Assembly: GCF_001705235.1 (NCBI RefSeq)
Contig: NZ_MCGV01000001.1
Span: 1,984,001-2,048,000 of the forward strand
Reading direction: 5' to 3'
DNA from: Clostridium pasteurianum
GTDB lineage: Bacteria; Bacillota; Clostridia; Clostridiales; Clostridiaceae
DNA length: 64,000 nt
The notes under the pieces were generated by a model. That model was not told where the DNA came from, did no database searches, and was given only the letters and a program-made list of their open reading frames with translations. Position 1 is the stretch's first letter. Each line of letters opens with the position of its first letter. Below are positions 18,431-32,495 of this stretch, one piece after another. The position numbers and the translations under genes are program-made.

Positions 18431-18548
18431 TACCCGGCAATGACCTACTCTCCCACAGGGCAACCCCTGCAGTACCATCGGCGCTTTGGTTCTTAACCTT
18501 CGTGTTCGGTATGGGAACGGGTGTTGCAACCAAGCTATGATCACCGGA
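18431..18548 (-). rRNA. rrf: 5S ribosomal RNA
   Basis: About 118 bases, with conserved 5S segments including CCGAACACGAAGGTTAAG and the closing terminal stem (CCGG... CCGGG). It lies between 23S and tRNA-Phe. End points are judged by eye to within a few bases. Confidence 0.95.
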
Positions 18549-18714
18549 TTTACATTTTGTTTTTGAAAGTCAAGCTTTCTACTCAACTACTAACTTCCAC
18601 ATGTACCATAATACTTTGAAGCTAGTATTTTGGAACAAGTACAAGTTAAGTTTCGTAAAGAAACTTGTATGTGCTTTCAAAATTGCATAGTAACTTATAT
18701 ATTTACTCTTTATT

Positions 18715-21625
<2,911 letters not shown>

Positions 21626-21715
21626 AAATATATTTAAATTCAAACAACAAAGAATTAACTTTGCCTTGCTTTAGAGTATTACTCTTATTCATTACTATGC
21701 AATTTTCAAAGTACA

Positions 21716-21792
<77 letters not shown>

Positions 21793-21797
21793 ACAAA

Positions 21798-21873
21798 TGG
21801 TGGAGAATAAGAGATTCGAACTCTTGACCCCCTGCGTGCAAGGCAGGTGCTCTCCCAGCTGAGCTAATCCCCC
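21798..21873 (-). tRNA. tRNA-Ala (TGC)
   Basis: A 76-base tRNA with anticodon loop CTTGCACGC and encoded CCA. It lies in the 16S-23S spacer, six bases before tRNA-Ile. Confidence 0.97.
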
Positions 21874-21962
21874 ACATTAAGAGTTATTAACAAAAAATAA
21901 TTGAACTCTCAAAATTAAACAGAGAATTAAAAACCTTCGTGGAAATTACATTTCCACGTCGA

Positions 21963-23474
<1,512 letters not shown>

Positions 23475-23602
23475 AAAAGTTTGATGTTAGCTCATCGCTA
23501 TTTTATTAAATAGAATAAATTCTATTCAAAAGAATTGCTGGTTTTTAATTCTCTGTTTAATTTTCAAAGTTCAATTTCTCACTGCACTCATGCAGCTTTT
23601 AT

Positions 23603-23631
23603 ATAATATCACTTTTATTAATTATTGTCAA
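23603..23631 (-). promoter_or_regulatory. rRNA operon promoter, proximal
   Basis: TTGACA (23626-23631), 17-base spacer, TATTAT (23603-23608) on the minus strand, about 130 bases before 16S. Confidence 0.8.
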
Positions 23632-23708
23632 CATTATCATTTATATATTTTCTAATAATCTAAAACGTCGACAACGTTGAATATAATATCATTTTTTTTT
23701 ACATGTGT

Positions 23709-23817
23709 TTTATACTATTATACCACTTAATTGCAACTATTCCCATTTTACTTCTCTTTTCTTTTATTTTCTACGTTTTAAGCATAATGATACTATAGGA
23801 AAAGTTTATTATGTCAA
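23709..23817 (-). promoter_or_regulatory. rRNA operon upstream promoters (two candidates)
   Basis: Minus strand: TTGACA (23812-23817), 16 bases, TAGTAT (23790-23795); and TTGCAA (23731-23736), 16 bases, TATAAA (23709-23714). Tandem promoters are normal before rRNA operons. The remainder of 23475-23943 holds the leader with spacer-like repeats of the 16S flank (GAGAATTAAAAACC) and no credible gene. Confidence 0.55.
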
Positions 23818-23886
23818 TAACCATTTTTGCGACATTTTAGCTTCTAATCTTGATAAAAGTAAAGCACATATTTATAAAATGTCACA

Positions 23887-23925
23887 AAAAAATTAGCCAT
23901 TTGATATATTAATGGCTAATTTTTT
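23887..23925 (-). terminator. Terminator of the Bce-type module
   Basis: AAAAATTAGCCATT pairs with AATGGCTAATTTTT around an eight-base loop; T runs are present on both strands. Confidence 0.88.
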
Positions 23926-23943
23926 ATAATGCTCAATATATTT

Positions 23944-25848
23944 TTACTCACTTATAGTTCTTACATATTTCCTTAACGTTATTAGATAATATATACTGTA
24001 AATTAGTAAATAAATTATTTCTATAATAATAAATTCTTTAGTGACTTTCATATAAAAGAATTTACTTATAGAGAAGGATGCAACATAGCAATTTAAAGAT
24101 GCCACCAAAAATGGTACCCCAAACAGAATTAGAATTTCCTTTGCTATAGAACTTGTTGTTTCATTTTTGCTTACACCTATCTCTCTTAAAATCACAAAGT
24201 TCCTTTTATCTTCTATTGCCTCCATTGACATTTTAAAATATATTATGCTTCCTGTCGCCATTATAAATAGGATTCCTATAAATAATCCTATGAATGCCAT
24301 AACACCTATTACCTTCATGCCACCAGTATAATGTTCATAAAACGTTGCAACCTTATTTTCCTTAGGTATTTTTTTACTGAGGTCATTTGTAAACTTTTCT
24401 GCTTTGAAATCATCTTTAAGCGTATATCCTGTAATCTTATAAATACTTTCTGCATTTGCAACTTTTCTTATGCTATTATATACTTCATCATTTACAATAA
24501 TAGCTGGTCCAGTATGATCTATTGATATGAAATATTTATTATCAGTATTCTTTACTTTTACATTATAACTTTTATCTGCAAATTTAAAATTTATATTTTT
24601 ACCTATTGCATTCTTCGGATCTCCCATTAAATCTTGAATCTGCACATAATAACATTCATTACTTTTTAAATTTACTTTCCTATTAGAGTTCTCATATGAA
24701 TTAACCTTATTAAACATGCTCTGATTTAATAATAAAATATTATCGTACTCCTTTGTAAATGGAACTTTAGCACTTACATAAACAAACTCCATGTTTGCTT
24801 TATTTTTAATAGAAATCTCTTTGTGTTTATTTAATATATCATTAAAAATTTTATCAGTATTGGCATTTCCGTTAATATATTCTACAGAAAGTGGATTTAA
24901 AATTCTTGCTTCTTTTACTGCTTTGTTGAAACTGCCCCAACAAAAGAGAAGCGCACATAATGCAATAGTAGTTGTTATTGTTATTACACTTAAGCTTCCC
25001 ACATTACCCCTGTATCTTTGGTGAATTTGTGATACAGATATAAGCCTAGTTCCCTTAAATAGATATTTTTGATTCCTTTTAATAGCATCTATTATTATAG
25101 CTGTAACTGCAGTAAAAAATAGTATTGTGCCAATTACAATCGTTATAATCGCCTTAGGTGCTAACAATATATTATCACCTAATTTCTTAATCGATATATA
25201 ATATCCATAACACATGCAAGTTAAAGATATTACCCCAAGTACAACCGTTATAATAGATATTTTTAATCCTTTTTCAATTTTCTTAGATGCATTGAACATA
25301 TCTATTAATTTACTTTTGCATATTATAAGATAACTTTGTATACTTATTATTACAAATATTACTGCAAACACTACAGCAGATAACTTAAAGGCTTTAAGAC
25401 TAAATTGAAATTGTGCTTTACCTTGAGTTTTTATAAGTACAAATAAAAGCATTATAAAAAACTTATTAAAAATAACTCCTAAAATAATTCCTACTAAGAA
25501 TGACATAATTGTAATTATTAAATTTTCAATAAAATTAAGGCGTGACACCTGTTTATTAGACATTCCTAATAGCATATATGTTGCAAATTCCTTTTTTCTT
25601 GCTTTTGTAAAAAAGGAATTTGAATACCATATAAAGAAAGCCGAAAACAGTATTGCTAGCCAAGAACCCATATCAAACAACATTTCAGCAGATCTCATAG
25701 TTCCTAATGTATTGTGAACATTTTTATCATATGTTATAGCTGTAAATAAATATATTACAAAAACACTGAAGGAAGAACTTAAAAAATACGCCCAATAATT
25801 TTTAAAATTACTTTTTATATTACTTAATGCCATTTTACATAGCGTCAT
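23944..25848 (-). CDS. bceB: BceB-type antimicrobial-peptide ABC permease (FtsX family)
   Basis: A 634-residue permease with ten predicted helices: one N-terminal, groups at about 50-290, a large extracytoplasmic domain (about 315-520) between helices seven and eight, and three C-terminal helices. This is the BceB/VraG layout that senses and removes cell-wall-active peptides such as bacitracin. The longest frame starts at 25863, but ATG 25848 is preceded by GGAGGGG. It overlaps the ATPase gene by 14 bases. Confidence 0.9.
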   Translation of the reverse strand: MTLCKMALSNIKSNFKNYWAYFLSSSFSVFVIYLFTAITYDKNVHNTLGTMRSAEMLFDMGSWLAILFSAFFIWYSNSFFTKARKKEFATYMLLGMSNKQVSRLNFIENLIITIMSFLVGIILGVIFNKFFIMLLFVLIKTQGKAQFQFSLKAFKLSAVVFAVIFVIISIQSYLIICKSKLIDMFNASKKIEKGLKISIITVVLGVISLTCMCYGYYISIKKLGDNILLAPKAIITIVIGTILFFTAVTAIIIDAIKRNQKYLFKGTRLISVSQIHQRYRGNVGSLSVITITTTIALCALLFCWGSFNKAVKEARILNPLSVEYINGNANTDKIFNDILNKHKEISIKNKANMEFVYVSAKVPFTKEYDNILLLNQSMFNKVNSYENSNRKVNLKSNECYYVQIQDLMGDPKNAIGKNINFKFADKSYNVKVKNTDNKYFISIDHTGPAIIVNDEVYNSIRKVANAESIYKITGYTLKDDFKAEKFTNDLSKKIPKENKVATFYEHYTGGMKVIGVMAFIGLFIGILFIMATGSIIYFKMSMEAIEDKRNFVILREIGVSKNETTSSIAKEILILFGVPFLVASLNCYVASFSISKFFYMKVTKEFIIIEIIYLLIYSIYYLITLRKYVRTISE

Positions 25849-26605
25849 TTGTATCCCCTCCAATAACTGAAAGCACTTTTAATATGCTGTCATAAAAACT
25901 CTTTCTGTCTCTATCTCCTTTATATATCTCATTAAATAACTTCCCATCCTTAATAAATATTACTCTTTTGCAGTACGATGCAGCAAAAGCATCATGTGTT
26001 ACCATAAGAATTGTTGCCTTGTTATTTTCATTTAAGTATTTCAAGGAATTTAGAAGCTCCTTAGACGCTTTTGAATCAAGTGCTCCTGTAGGTTCATCTG
26101 CTAAAACAAGAGATGGATTTGTTATCATTGCTCTTGCGGCTGCTGCCCTCTGCTTTTGGCCACCTGATACTTCATATGTGTGATTACTCAGTATTTTACT
26201 TATTCCTAGTTTTTTAGTTATATCGTTTAACCTTTTTTCGATTACATCATACGGTATTTTAGCTAGAGCCAAAGGCAAAACTATATTTTCCTTAATGGTC
26301 ATATTATCAAGAAGATTAAAATCCTGAAATATAAACCCTAGCTTTTCTCTTCTAAATTTTGATAATCCAGGTTCTTTAAGCCTCACTATATCCTTTCCAT
26401 CAATAAAAACCTTACCTGCTGTTGGTTTATCAATTGTTGATATTACATTTAAAAACGTTGTTTTCCCTGAACCAGATGGTCCCATTATTCCAACAAACTC
26501 GCCACTTTCTACCTTTAAATTTATATCTTCAAGTGCTGTATATTTAACTCCTCCAAATCTAGAGCCATAAACCTTCTTTAGATTTTGTATATTTAAAACT
26601 TCCAT
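25835..26605 (-). CDS. bceA: BceA-type ABC ATPase
   Basis: A 256-residue ATPase with Walker A GPSGSGKTT, signature VSGGQKQR, Walker B LVLADEPTG. Partner of the BceB-type permease. In such modules the transporter itself is the sensor and signals to the BceS kinase, which lacks its own extracytoplasmic domain; both features are present here. Confidence 0.92.
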   Translation of the reverse strand: MEVLNIQNLKKVYGSRFGGVKYTALEDINLKVESGEFVGIMGPSGSGKTTFLNVISTIDKPTAGKVFIDGKDIVRLKEPGLSKFRREKLGFIFQDFNLLDNMTIKENIVLPLALAKIPYDVIEKRLNDITKKLGISKILSNHTYEVSGGQKQRAAAARAMITNPSLVLADEPTGALDSKASKELLNSLKYLNENNKATILMVTHDAFAASYCKRVIFIKDGKLFNEIYKGDRDRKSFYDSILKVLSVIGGDTNDAM

Positions 26606-26648
26606 TCTAAAACCTCCACATCATTCACTTTATACTTAAATTGTACAA

Positions 26649-26695
26649 AAAAGCAAAATGTACAGCCATCGTTCTGACTTACATTTTGCTTTTTA
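26649..26695 (-). terminator. Hairpin between kinase and transporter genes
   Basis: AAAAAGCAAAATGTA pairs with TACATTTTGCTTTTT around an 18-base loop. On the minus strand a T run follows. It lies four bases past the kinase stop and 44 bases before the bceA start, so it may partly terminate the regulator transcript ahead of the transporter genes. Confidence 0.8.
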
Positions 26696-26698
26696 ACC

Positions 26699-27718
26699 TT
26701 ACATTTTTGTAACATCATAATAGTCACACCATTTTGGAAAATGTATATACAGCCTAGTTCCCTTGTTATATTCTGATTCTATGGTAATATTATGCCCTAA
26801 CTTCTTTGCAAGTTTATGAGCCAAATACAATCCCATACCTGTAGATTTTGAATTCTCGTGTCTTCCATTATATCCTGTAAATGATTTATCAAATATCCTA
26901 TTTAAGTCTTCTTCTTTTATACCTACACCATTGTCCTCTATAATTATTGTCTTCTCATCATCACTTTCTAAGGACTTTATTGTTATGCTGCCTCTCTCAT
27001 TAGTATACTTAAGTGCATTAACAATAATCTGATTTATTATAAATAAAAGCCATTTTTTATCCGTATCAACACATAAGTCTTTTTTAACATCTAAATTAAG
27101 TTTTATATGCTTTTTTATAAATATTTTAGAATTGCCTTTTATGCTTTCATTAATGACTTTATTTATATTTACTTCTGAAATAACATAATCCTTTGAAAAA
27201 TTATCACTTCTCGAGTAATACAATATCTTTTCTATATAATCCTCAATCTTTTCTATTTCCTCTTCATATGATTGGAGATTAAATTCACCGCTCTCAAGAA
27301 GAAGTTTTGAAGTAGCAATTGGAGTCTTTATTTCATGAATCCAGGTTGCAACAAATTCATTGTTATCCTCAAACTCTTTTTCTAAAACTTTTAATTTTTC
27401 ATTATAAGTTTCATATAAGCTTTCTATAACTTCGCCATAAACTTCGTCCTTATATTCCATAGGCTTAGGTACAATAGGCGTTTTATCATCTGCCTTAAAA
27501 TCTAAAATGAGCTTTTTTATGTATTTCTTTTTTATATTGTAATCTATACAGATAAAAATCATTAAAAGTACTACCATAACAAAAATCATATACTTAATAT
27601 TAGATGAGAGCATTCTATTTTTTTCGTCTAAATATGTAAAAGAGGCCACAAATGCCCCTAAAAAAACATACAGTAGTATAAATCTAAAATTATCCTTTAA
27701 ATATCTAATAAACATCAT
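26699..27718 (-). CDS. bceS: BceS-type intramembrane-sensing histidine kinase
   Basis: A 339-residue kinase: two N-terminal helices (about 12-30 and 42-58) with only a short loop between, phospho-histidine 128 in TWIHEIKTPIA, and HATPase with DNGVGI and GMGLYLAHKLA. This is the intramembrane-sensing type tied to Bce transporters. The start overlaps the regulator stop as ATGA. Confidence 0.92.
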   Translation of the reverse strand: MMFIRYLKDNFRFILLYVFLGAFVASFTYLDEKNRMLSSNIKYMIFVMVVLLMIFICIDYNIKKKYIKKLILDFKADDKTPIVPKPMEYKDEVYGEVIESLYETYNEKLKVLEKEFEDNNEFVATWIHEIKTPIATSKLLLESGEFNLQSYEEEIEKIEDYIEKILYYSRSDNFSKDYVISEVNINKVINESIKGNSKIFIKKHIKLNLDVKKDLCVDTDKKWLLFIINQIIVNALKYTNERGSITIKSLESDDEKTIIIEDNGVGIKEEDLNRIFDKSFTGYNGRHENSKSTGMGLYLAHKLAKKLGHNITIESEYNKGTRLYIHFPKWCDYYDVTKM

Positions 27719-28386
27719 TTTATAGCATACCCCTGGCCTTTTATAGTCTTAATGAAATCAATGCCTATTTCCTTAAGCTTTTTTCTGAGCCTATTTACAT
27801 TCACTGTAAGTGTATTATCATCTATAAAGCTCTCATCCTGCCAAAGTTCCTGCATTATTTCATCTCTACTAACTATATTGCCATGATTTTTCATAAGTAC
27901 ATAGATAATTTTAAATTCATTTTTCGTGAGTTCTATACTGTTGTTATTATAATAAACCGTATTATTTTTTAGAGAAATTATAACATTTTTAAATTCCAAT
28001 GTATCCATATTGGTTTCAGTATAAGAGTATGTCCTTCTTAAAATAGCATTTACCTTTGCCATAAGAACCTCCATAGAAAATGGTTTTGTTATATAATCAT
28101 CTCCGCCCATATTAACTGCCATAACTATATCCATATTAGAGCTTCTTGATGATAAAAATACTACAGGAACCTTTGATATTCCTCTTATTTTGCTGCACCA
28201 ATAAAATCCATCACAAACAGGAAGATTTATATCCATTAAAACAAGATGTGGTTTTGCTTTTATAAATTCTTCAAAAATATTATTAAAGTCTTCTACTGCA
28301 CAAACCTCAAAAGACCATTTTTCTAATGATTTTTTTAAAATATCTCTTATCTTTTCTTCATCCTCAACAATCATTATCTTATACAT
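27715..28386 (-). CDS. bceR: BceR-type OmpR-family response regulator
   Basis: A 223-residue regulator: receiver with VEDE and phospho-acceptor Asp52 (VLMDINLP), then winged-helix output domain (about 130-223) ending VKTIKGQGYAI-like. ATG at 28386 follows TTAGGGGGC; the frame open to 28410 would include that ribosome site. First gene of the module; it should activate bceAB when the transporter meets its peptide. Confidence 0.92.
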   Translation of the reverse strand: MYKIMIVEDEEKIRDILKKSLEKWSFEVCAVEDFNNIFEEFIKAKPHLVLMDINLPVCDGFYWCSKIRGISKVPVVFLSSRSSNMDIVMAVNMGGDDYITKPFSMEVLMAKVNAILRRTYSYTETNMDTLEFKNVIISLKNNTVYYNNNSIELTKNEFKIIYVLMKNHGNIVSRDEIMQELWQDESFIDDNTLTVNVNRLRKKLKEIGIDFIKTIKGQGYAIK

Positions 28387-28473
28387 CAATAAGCCCCCTA
28401 ATATATGCAAATTAGATTATTTATAAGAAGTTCATGTGCAAAGTTACTGCATAGAATAAATGCATATTGATAA

Positions 28474-29139
28474 TTATCTTTCAACCATCATAAGAATTCT
28501 TTCAATTTTTATTACACTATTTCTTTTGCGATTAATTATTAAAATTTCATCGTCTGTTATCTCTTTAACTAAAGCATCAAAGCAGCCTTGCGGTCCAGCA
28601 AACATTGATTTACAGATAAAGTGAACAGTACAGTGCTTACCTTTAAAGTATTCAAAAAAATTAATTTCAGTCACATCCCTCAAAACAATTTCAGGTATTT
28701 TATCTGAACTTTTTTTATACACATCAGCATCAGAAATAGAAATTATACTTTTAGCCGTCAATATTCCTTTTTTGCCCTTCCTGTTTTGAAATAAGATATA
28801 GTCATTATTAACATCAAGCACAGCCACTTGATAAAGTCCTCCAAATCCTCTATCATCTAAAAATATTTTTACCCATCTTCCTATGAATTGCCTATAAGCA
28901 CTTGAAACAGTATCTTCTACTATTTGCTCCATTGGTACTTTCATATCTTCTCGAAGTAAATAATCGGTCGTAACTTCAAATAAATTGCTTATCTCTATAA
29001 TCTTATGCACATCAGGAATTGATTGATCAAGCTCCCATTTAGATACTGACTGTCTTGAAACCATAAGCTTTTCTGCCAATTGTTCTTGTGATAGATTATT
29101 CTGTTTTCTTAGTGACTGTATCTTTTCACCTAAACTCAT
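28474..29139 (-). CDS. XRE-family regulator with C-terminal uncharacterised domain
   Basis: A 221-residue protein with a cro/C1 HTH at 5-60 (LSQEQLAEKLMVSRQSVSKWE). A basic, strand-rich C-terminal region (about 85-221) has no family I recognise. It contains Cys residues spaced CTVHFIC and AGPQGC. It sits upstream of the bceR gene on the same strand with 87 bases between, so it may be part of the same regulatory region, but the role is unknown. Confidence 0.8.
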   Translation of the reverse strand: MSLGEKIQSLRKQNNLSQEQLAEKLMVSRQSVSKWELDQSIPDVHKIIEISNLFEVTTDYLLREDMKVPMEQIVEDTVSSAYRQFIGRWVKIFLDDRGFGGLYQVAVLDVNNDYILFQNRKGKKGILTAKSIISISDADVYKKSSDKIPEIVLRDVTEINFFEYFKGKHCTVHFICKSMFAGPQGCFDALVKEITDDEILIINRKRNSVIKIERILMMVER

Positions 29140-29282
29140 AATGAATAATTCCTCCCTTGCTCTTCTATGGGAACACCAACTTTAGTTCCCTATAAAGCAT
29201 ATCAACGAGAATAATAATCTACTACCAATTGTGCTTTGAATTTTAGCAACCATCAGTTGCATACTGGATTTTAAGTAAAAAT

Positions 29283-29762
29283 TTACAGTTTCTTTTTCAT
29301 ACATATACTATTTGTGTTTCCTGAATAAGGTGAATAATTTTCTATTATTTCATATCCACAACTTTTATATAAATTAATTGCTTCATACTGCTTTTTTCCT
29401 GTTTCAAGTATTGCATATGTATATCCTTTATCTTTTGCTAGCTTCTCAAGTTCGCTAACTACTAATCTTGATAACCCCTGTCTTCTACATTCTTTTCTTA
29501 CAAATATCCTCTTTAATTCTATAGAATCAGTATTATGTTCCTTAAAGCCTCCACATGCAGCGGCTTTTCCATCCTTATAAATAACAACTACATCATTTAT
29601 AAAATCAACTTTATTATGCTTATCATATTTCTTTTGCAACTCTCCATATCTTTCATTAAGATCATCATCCAATAGTCTTATGAGCTTAATAAAATCAATA
29701 TTATTGCTATCAGTATTTAATAATTTATAATCATCATCTGATGAAACTCTTAAACTACACAT
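29283..29762 (-). CDS. GNAT-family N-acetyltransferase
   Basis: A 159-residue single-domain acetyltransferase. The acetyl-CoA loop is RRQGLSRLVVSELEKLAKDKG preceded by strand ELKRIFV, and the C-terminal NLYKSCGYEIIENY is the usual last helix and strand. The substrate is unknown. It follows the GrpB gene by 18 bases on the same strand and is probably co-transcribed with it. Confidence 0.88.
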   Translation of the reverse strand: MCSLRVSSDDDYKLLNTDSNNIDFIKLIRLLDDDLNERYGELQKKYDKHNKVDFINDVVVIYKDGKAAACGGFKEHNTDSIELKRIFVRKECRRQGLSRLVVSELEKLAKDKGYTYAILETGKKQYEAINLYKSCGYEIIENYSPYSGNTNSICMKKKL

Positions 29763-29780
29763 AAGCCGCTCCCCCTATTT

Positions 29781-30299
29781 TTACAAGCCAATTTTACGAT
29801 AAATTTCATTAATACAAGGACTTTTAGTTTCTATATATCTATCTATATCTGTTGGATACATCCTTGCTGCCTGTAATTTAATTTCACTATATTTCTTTAC
29901 CTCTTCTTCATGAGTTCTTAAATAATTTCTAAAAGCGATGTGACGTTTTAACTCACTAGAATTCTGTGGGCAAACATACAAGTGATGAGTCATAAATTCA
30001 TTCTTTTGCTTTTCATCATATGCAAATGCTTCCCTATCCTTTATTCCCAAATTTCCTTCATGATAATAACCTAAAGTCTCCAAACGAGATTTAACATCCT
30101 CAAAATTATCATAGTTTTTTATAATAACATCAATGTCTATGATCGGTTTAGCGGCTAACCCCTCCACTGAAGTACTTCCTACATGTTCAATAGCAATAAT
30201 ACTATCCTTAAGTGTTTTTTCTAAGTATAATTTTATTCTTTCAAATTGGTGCTTCCATTCAGAATTATATGGAACAACAATCACGCGTTTTGTTCTCAT
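29781..30299 (-). CDS. GrpB family protein (nucleotidyltransferase-like)
   Basis: A 172-residue GrpB/UPF0157 domain protein. Family motifs seen are VPYNSEWKHQFE, IEHVGSTSVEGLAAKPIIDIDV (a nucleotidyltransferase-like GS...DxD core) and HHLYVCPQNS. Members are related to the extra domain of some dephospho-CoA kinases, but the reaction is unknown. Good GGGGGATG ribosome site. It begins 30 bases past repeat copy D. Confidence 0.88.
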   Translation of the reverse strand: MRTKRVIVVPYNSEWKHQFERIKLYLEKTLKDSIIAIEHVGSTSVEGLAAKPIIDIDVIIKNYDNFEDVKSRLETLGYYHEGNLGIKDREAFAYDEKQKNEFMTHHLYVCPQNSSELKRHIAFRNYLRTHEEEVKKYSEIKLQAARMYPTDIDRYIETKSPCINEIYRKIGL

Positions 30300-30327
30300 C
30301 TATTCATCCCCCACATTAATACTTCAC

Positions 30328-30466
30328 AAATTAAAATTATAAAAAGACTTAGAAATTTTAATTTGCCTGAGCTTCTTTTCAACGAGTTATTAAAATTTCT
30401 TAGTATTTTTATAATTTGGAGCTTAGTCTTATGAGTTTTATTTAATGTTTCAAAATACTATTACTT
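30328..30466. repeat. Palindromic repeat family, copy D
   Basis: The core inverted repeat CTTAGAAATTTTAAT / ATTAAAATTTCTTAG is flanked by AAATTATAAAAA / TTTTTATAATTT. The right arm ATGAGTTTTATTTAATG...CAAAATACTATTACTTCAT enters the 3' end of the methyltransferase gene and supplies its ATG AAG TAA ending. No head or left outer arm is present. The right arm matches the left arm of copy F in inverted orientation nearly base for base. Confidence 0.85.
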
Positions 30467-31582
30467 CATCCCGCCATGGTACTGGTAATAATAGCATTTC
30501 AGCCTTCCATTGTAGAGTTTCCTATTCTTATCACTCTTTTGTCCAAAGCATTCTTCAAACTTATCATGTGCAGAAATCACAAAGTATGACCAATTATTAA
30601 GTTTTCTAAAAACTCTTCCCATATCTCTATAAAGTTTTTCTACTTCCTGTATTTCTCCAAGTCTTTCACCATAAGGAGGATTTGTTATTATAAAGCCGCC
30701 CTTTTTACTTGATGAAAAATCCTGCATAGGAATCCTCTGAAAAGATATACAATCATCTACACCTGCTTTTTTTGCATTAGCTCTAGCCGTCTTTATTACC
30801 CATCCGTCTATATCTGAACAAAGAATATTGAATTTTTTATCATTTATACAACTTCTGGCATGCTTCCTTAAATCGCTCCACAAATCTTTAGGTATTATAT
30901 CCCACTGTTCTGACACAAATTTTCTCTTAAGTCCTGGAGCCATATTCTTTCCTATCATAGCAGCTTCTATTGCTATAGTTCCCGAACCGCACATAGGATC
31001 TGCAAGTTCAATTTCTGGATTCCATTTACTTAAAAGTACCATTGCAGCAGCTAAAGTTTCCTTTATAGGCGCTCCACCTGAATTTTCTCTATACCCTCTT
31101 TTATGTAAGCCCTCTCCTGAAGTATCTAAAGTTAAGGTAACTATGTCCTTAAGTATTCCAACCTCTATTCTGTACTCTGCACCATATTCCGTGAATCTTT
31201 CAAGATTGAATTTTCTTCTCATCGCTTCAATTACAGCTTTTTTTACTATTCCCTGACAGTCAGGAACACTGTGAAGTTTTGATTTTATAGATTTTCCCGT
31301 AACATGCATATAAGCATCCTGAGGCATTATGTTTTCCCAGCCTACTTTTAATGTACCTTGAAATAATTCCTCAAAGCTTTCTGCTTTAAATTCAGCCATT
31401 TTTATAAGTACTCTATCCGCAGTTCTAAGCCACAAGTTACAAGTTACTATATCCATTTCGTCACCTTCAAAGGTAACTTTTCCATTTTCAATTTTCAAAT
31501 CATCATATCCAAGTTCCTTAAGTTCTTTTGCAACCACAGATTCTAGTCCAAAGGTTGAGGTTGCTATTATTGTAAAATCCAT
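30461..31582 (-). CDS. THUMP-domain class I RNA methyltransferase (RlmL/TrmN-like)
   Basis: A 373-residue protein: N-terminal ferredoxin-like/THUMP region (about 1-155) and a C-terminal SAM-dependent methyltransferase with motif LADPMCGSGTIAIEAAM and catalytic NPPYGERLGE. The closest known activity is N2-guanine methylation of 23S rRNA (RlmL) or tRNA. The last codons ATG AAG TAA fall in repeat copy D, so the C-terminus may have been reshaped by insertion. Good AAGGAG site. Confidence 0.88.
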   Translation of the reverse strand: MDFTIIATSTFGLESVVAKELKELGYDDLKIENGKVTFEGDEMDIVTCNLWLRTADRVLIKMAEFKAESFEELFQGTLKVGWENIMPQDAYMHVTGKSIKSKLHSVPDCQGIVKKAVIEAMRRKFNLERFTEYGAEYRIEVGILKDIVTLTLDTSGEGLHKRGYRENSGGAPIKETLAAAMVLLSKWNPEIELADPMCGSGTIAIEAAMIGKNMAPGLKRKFVSEQWDIIPKDLWSDLRKHARSCINDKKFNILCSDIDGWVIKTARANAKKAGVDDCISFQRIPMQDFSSSKKGGFIITNPPYGERLGEIQEVEKLYRDMGRVFRKLNNWSYFVISAHDKFEECFGQKSDKNRKLYNGRLKCYYYQYHGGMK

Positions 31583-31597
31583 TTTGTATTCTCCTTA

Positions 31598-32350
31598 TTA
31601 TTTAATATTTAGCTCTACAGGGCAGTGATCTGATCCCATGACTTCAGTATGAATATCAGCACTTACAAGTCTGCTTTTAAATCTCTCCGACACGCAAAAA
31701 TAATCTATACGCCATCCAGCATTCCTTTCTCTAGCCTTAAATCTATAAGACCACCAGGAATATATTCCTTCTTTATCTGGATAAAAATAACGATATGTAT
31801 CAACAAAACCTGAGGCTAAAAGCTCTGTAAATTTGCTTCTTTCCTCTGGAGAAAATCCAGCATTTTTTGTATTGTTTTTAGGATTTTTTAGGTCTATCTC
31901 TGTATGTGCTACATTCATATCACCACACACAATGACAGGTTTCTTTTCATCCAGACCCTTCAAATAATTTCTAAAACTATCTTCCCACTCCATTCTATAA
32001 TCAAGCCTTGCAAGCTTTTCCTTTGAATTAGGAGTATATACTGTAACCATATAAAAGTCTTCAAATTCAAGAGTTATAACTCTTCCTTCTTTATCATGCT
32101 TTTCTTCACCTATTCCATAAGAATAACTTATAGGTTCCTTTTTACAAAATATTGCAGTTCCTGAATATCCTTTCTTCTCAGCATAATTCCAAAAATCATG
32201 GTATCCTGGTAAGTCTAAATTCACCTGCCCTGCCTGAAGTTTAATTTCTTGAAGACAAAAAATATCTGCATCTACTTCTTTAAAATAATCCAAAAAACCT
32301 TTATTTATGCATGCCCTTAGGCCATTTACATTCCACGAAATTAATTTCAT
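31598..32350 (-). CDS. exoA: Exodeoxyribonuclease III
   Basis: A 250-residue AP endonuclease/3'-exonuclease of the exonuclease-endonuclease-phosphatase fold. It shows WNVNGLRA, LQEIKLQ (catalytic Glu), VCGDMNVAHTEIDL and a C-terminal GSDHCPVEL with the catalytic Asp-His. It cuts at abasic sites in base excision repair. It ends 15 bases before the THUMP gene start. Confidence 0.94.
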   Translation of the reverse strand: MKLISWNVNGLRACINKGFLDYFKEVDADIFCLQEIKLQAGQVNLDLPGYHDFWNYAEKKGYSGTAIFCKKEPISYSYGIGEEKHDKEGRVITLEFEDFYMVTVYTPNSKEKLARLDYRMEWEDSFRNYLKGLDEKKPVIVCGDMNVAHTEIDLKNPKNNTKNAGFSPEERSKFTELLASGFVDTYRYFYPDKEGIYSWWSYRFKARERNAGWRIDYFCVSERFKSRLVSADIHTEVMGSDHCPVELNIK

Positions 32351-32420
32351 ATAGATATCACCCTCTATTTAAAATAAGCTATTATTAATATTCTTTTATT
32401 ATCTCACATTTGGGCAAAAT

Positions 32421-32452
32421 AAAAAACGGAAAAATAAGCTTTCCCGTTTTGA
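32421..32452 (-). terminator. Terminator of the soluble chemotaxis-domain gene
   Basis: AAACGGAAA... pairs with ...TTTCCCGTTT with one mismatch; the minus strand continues TTTTATTTTG. Confidence 0.75.
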
Positions 32453-32495
32453 ACTTTCATCTATACCCCTAATTGTAAATTTATCATATAATATT

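Noticed and set aside
23705-23896. A 63-codon plus-strand frame upstream of the rRNA operon
   Set aside because: It overlaps two rRNA promoter candidates, has no ribosome site and shows no family features.
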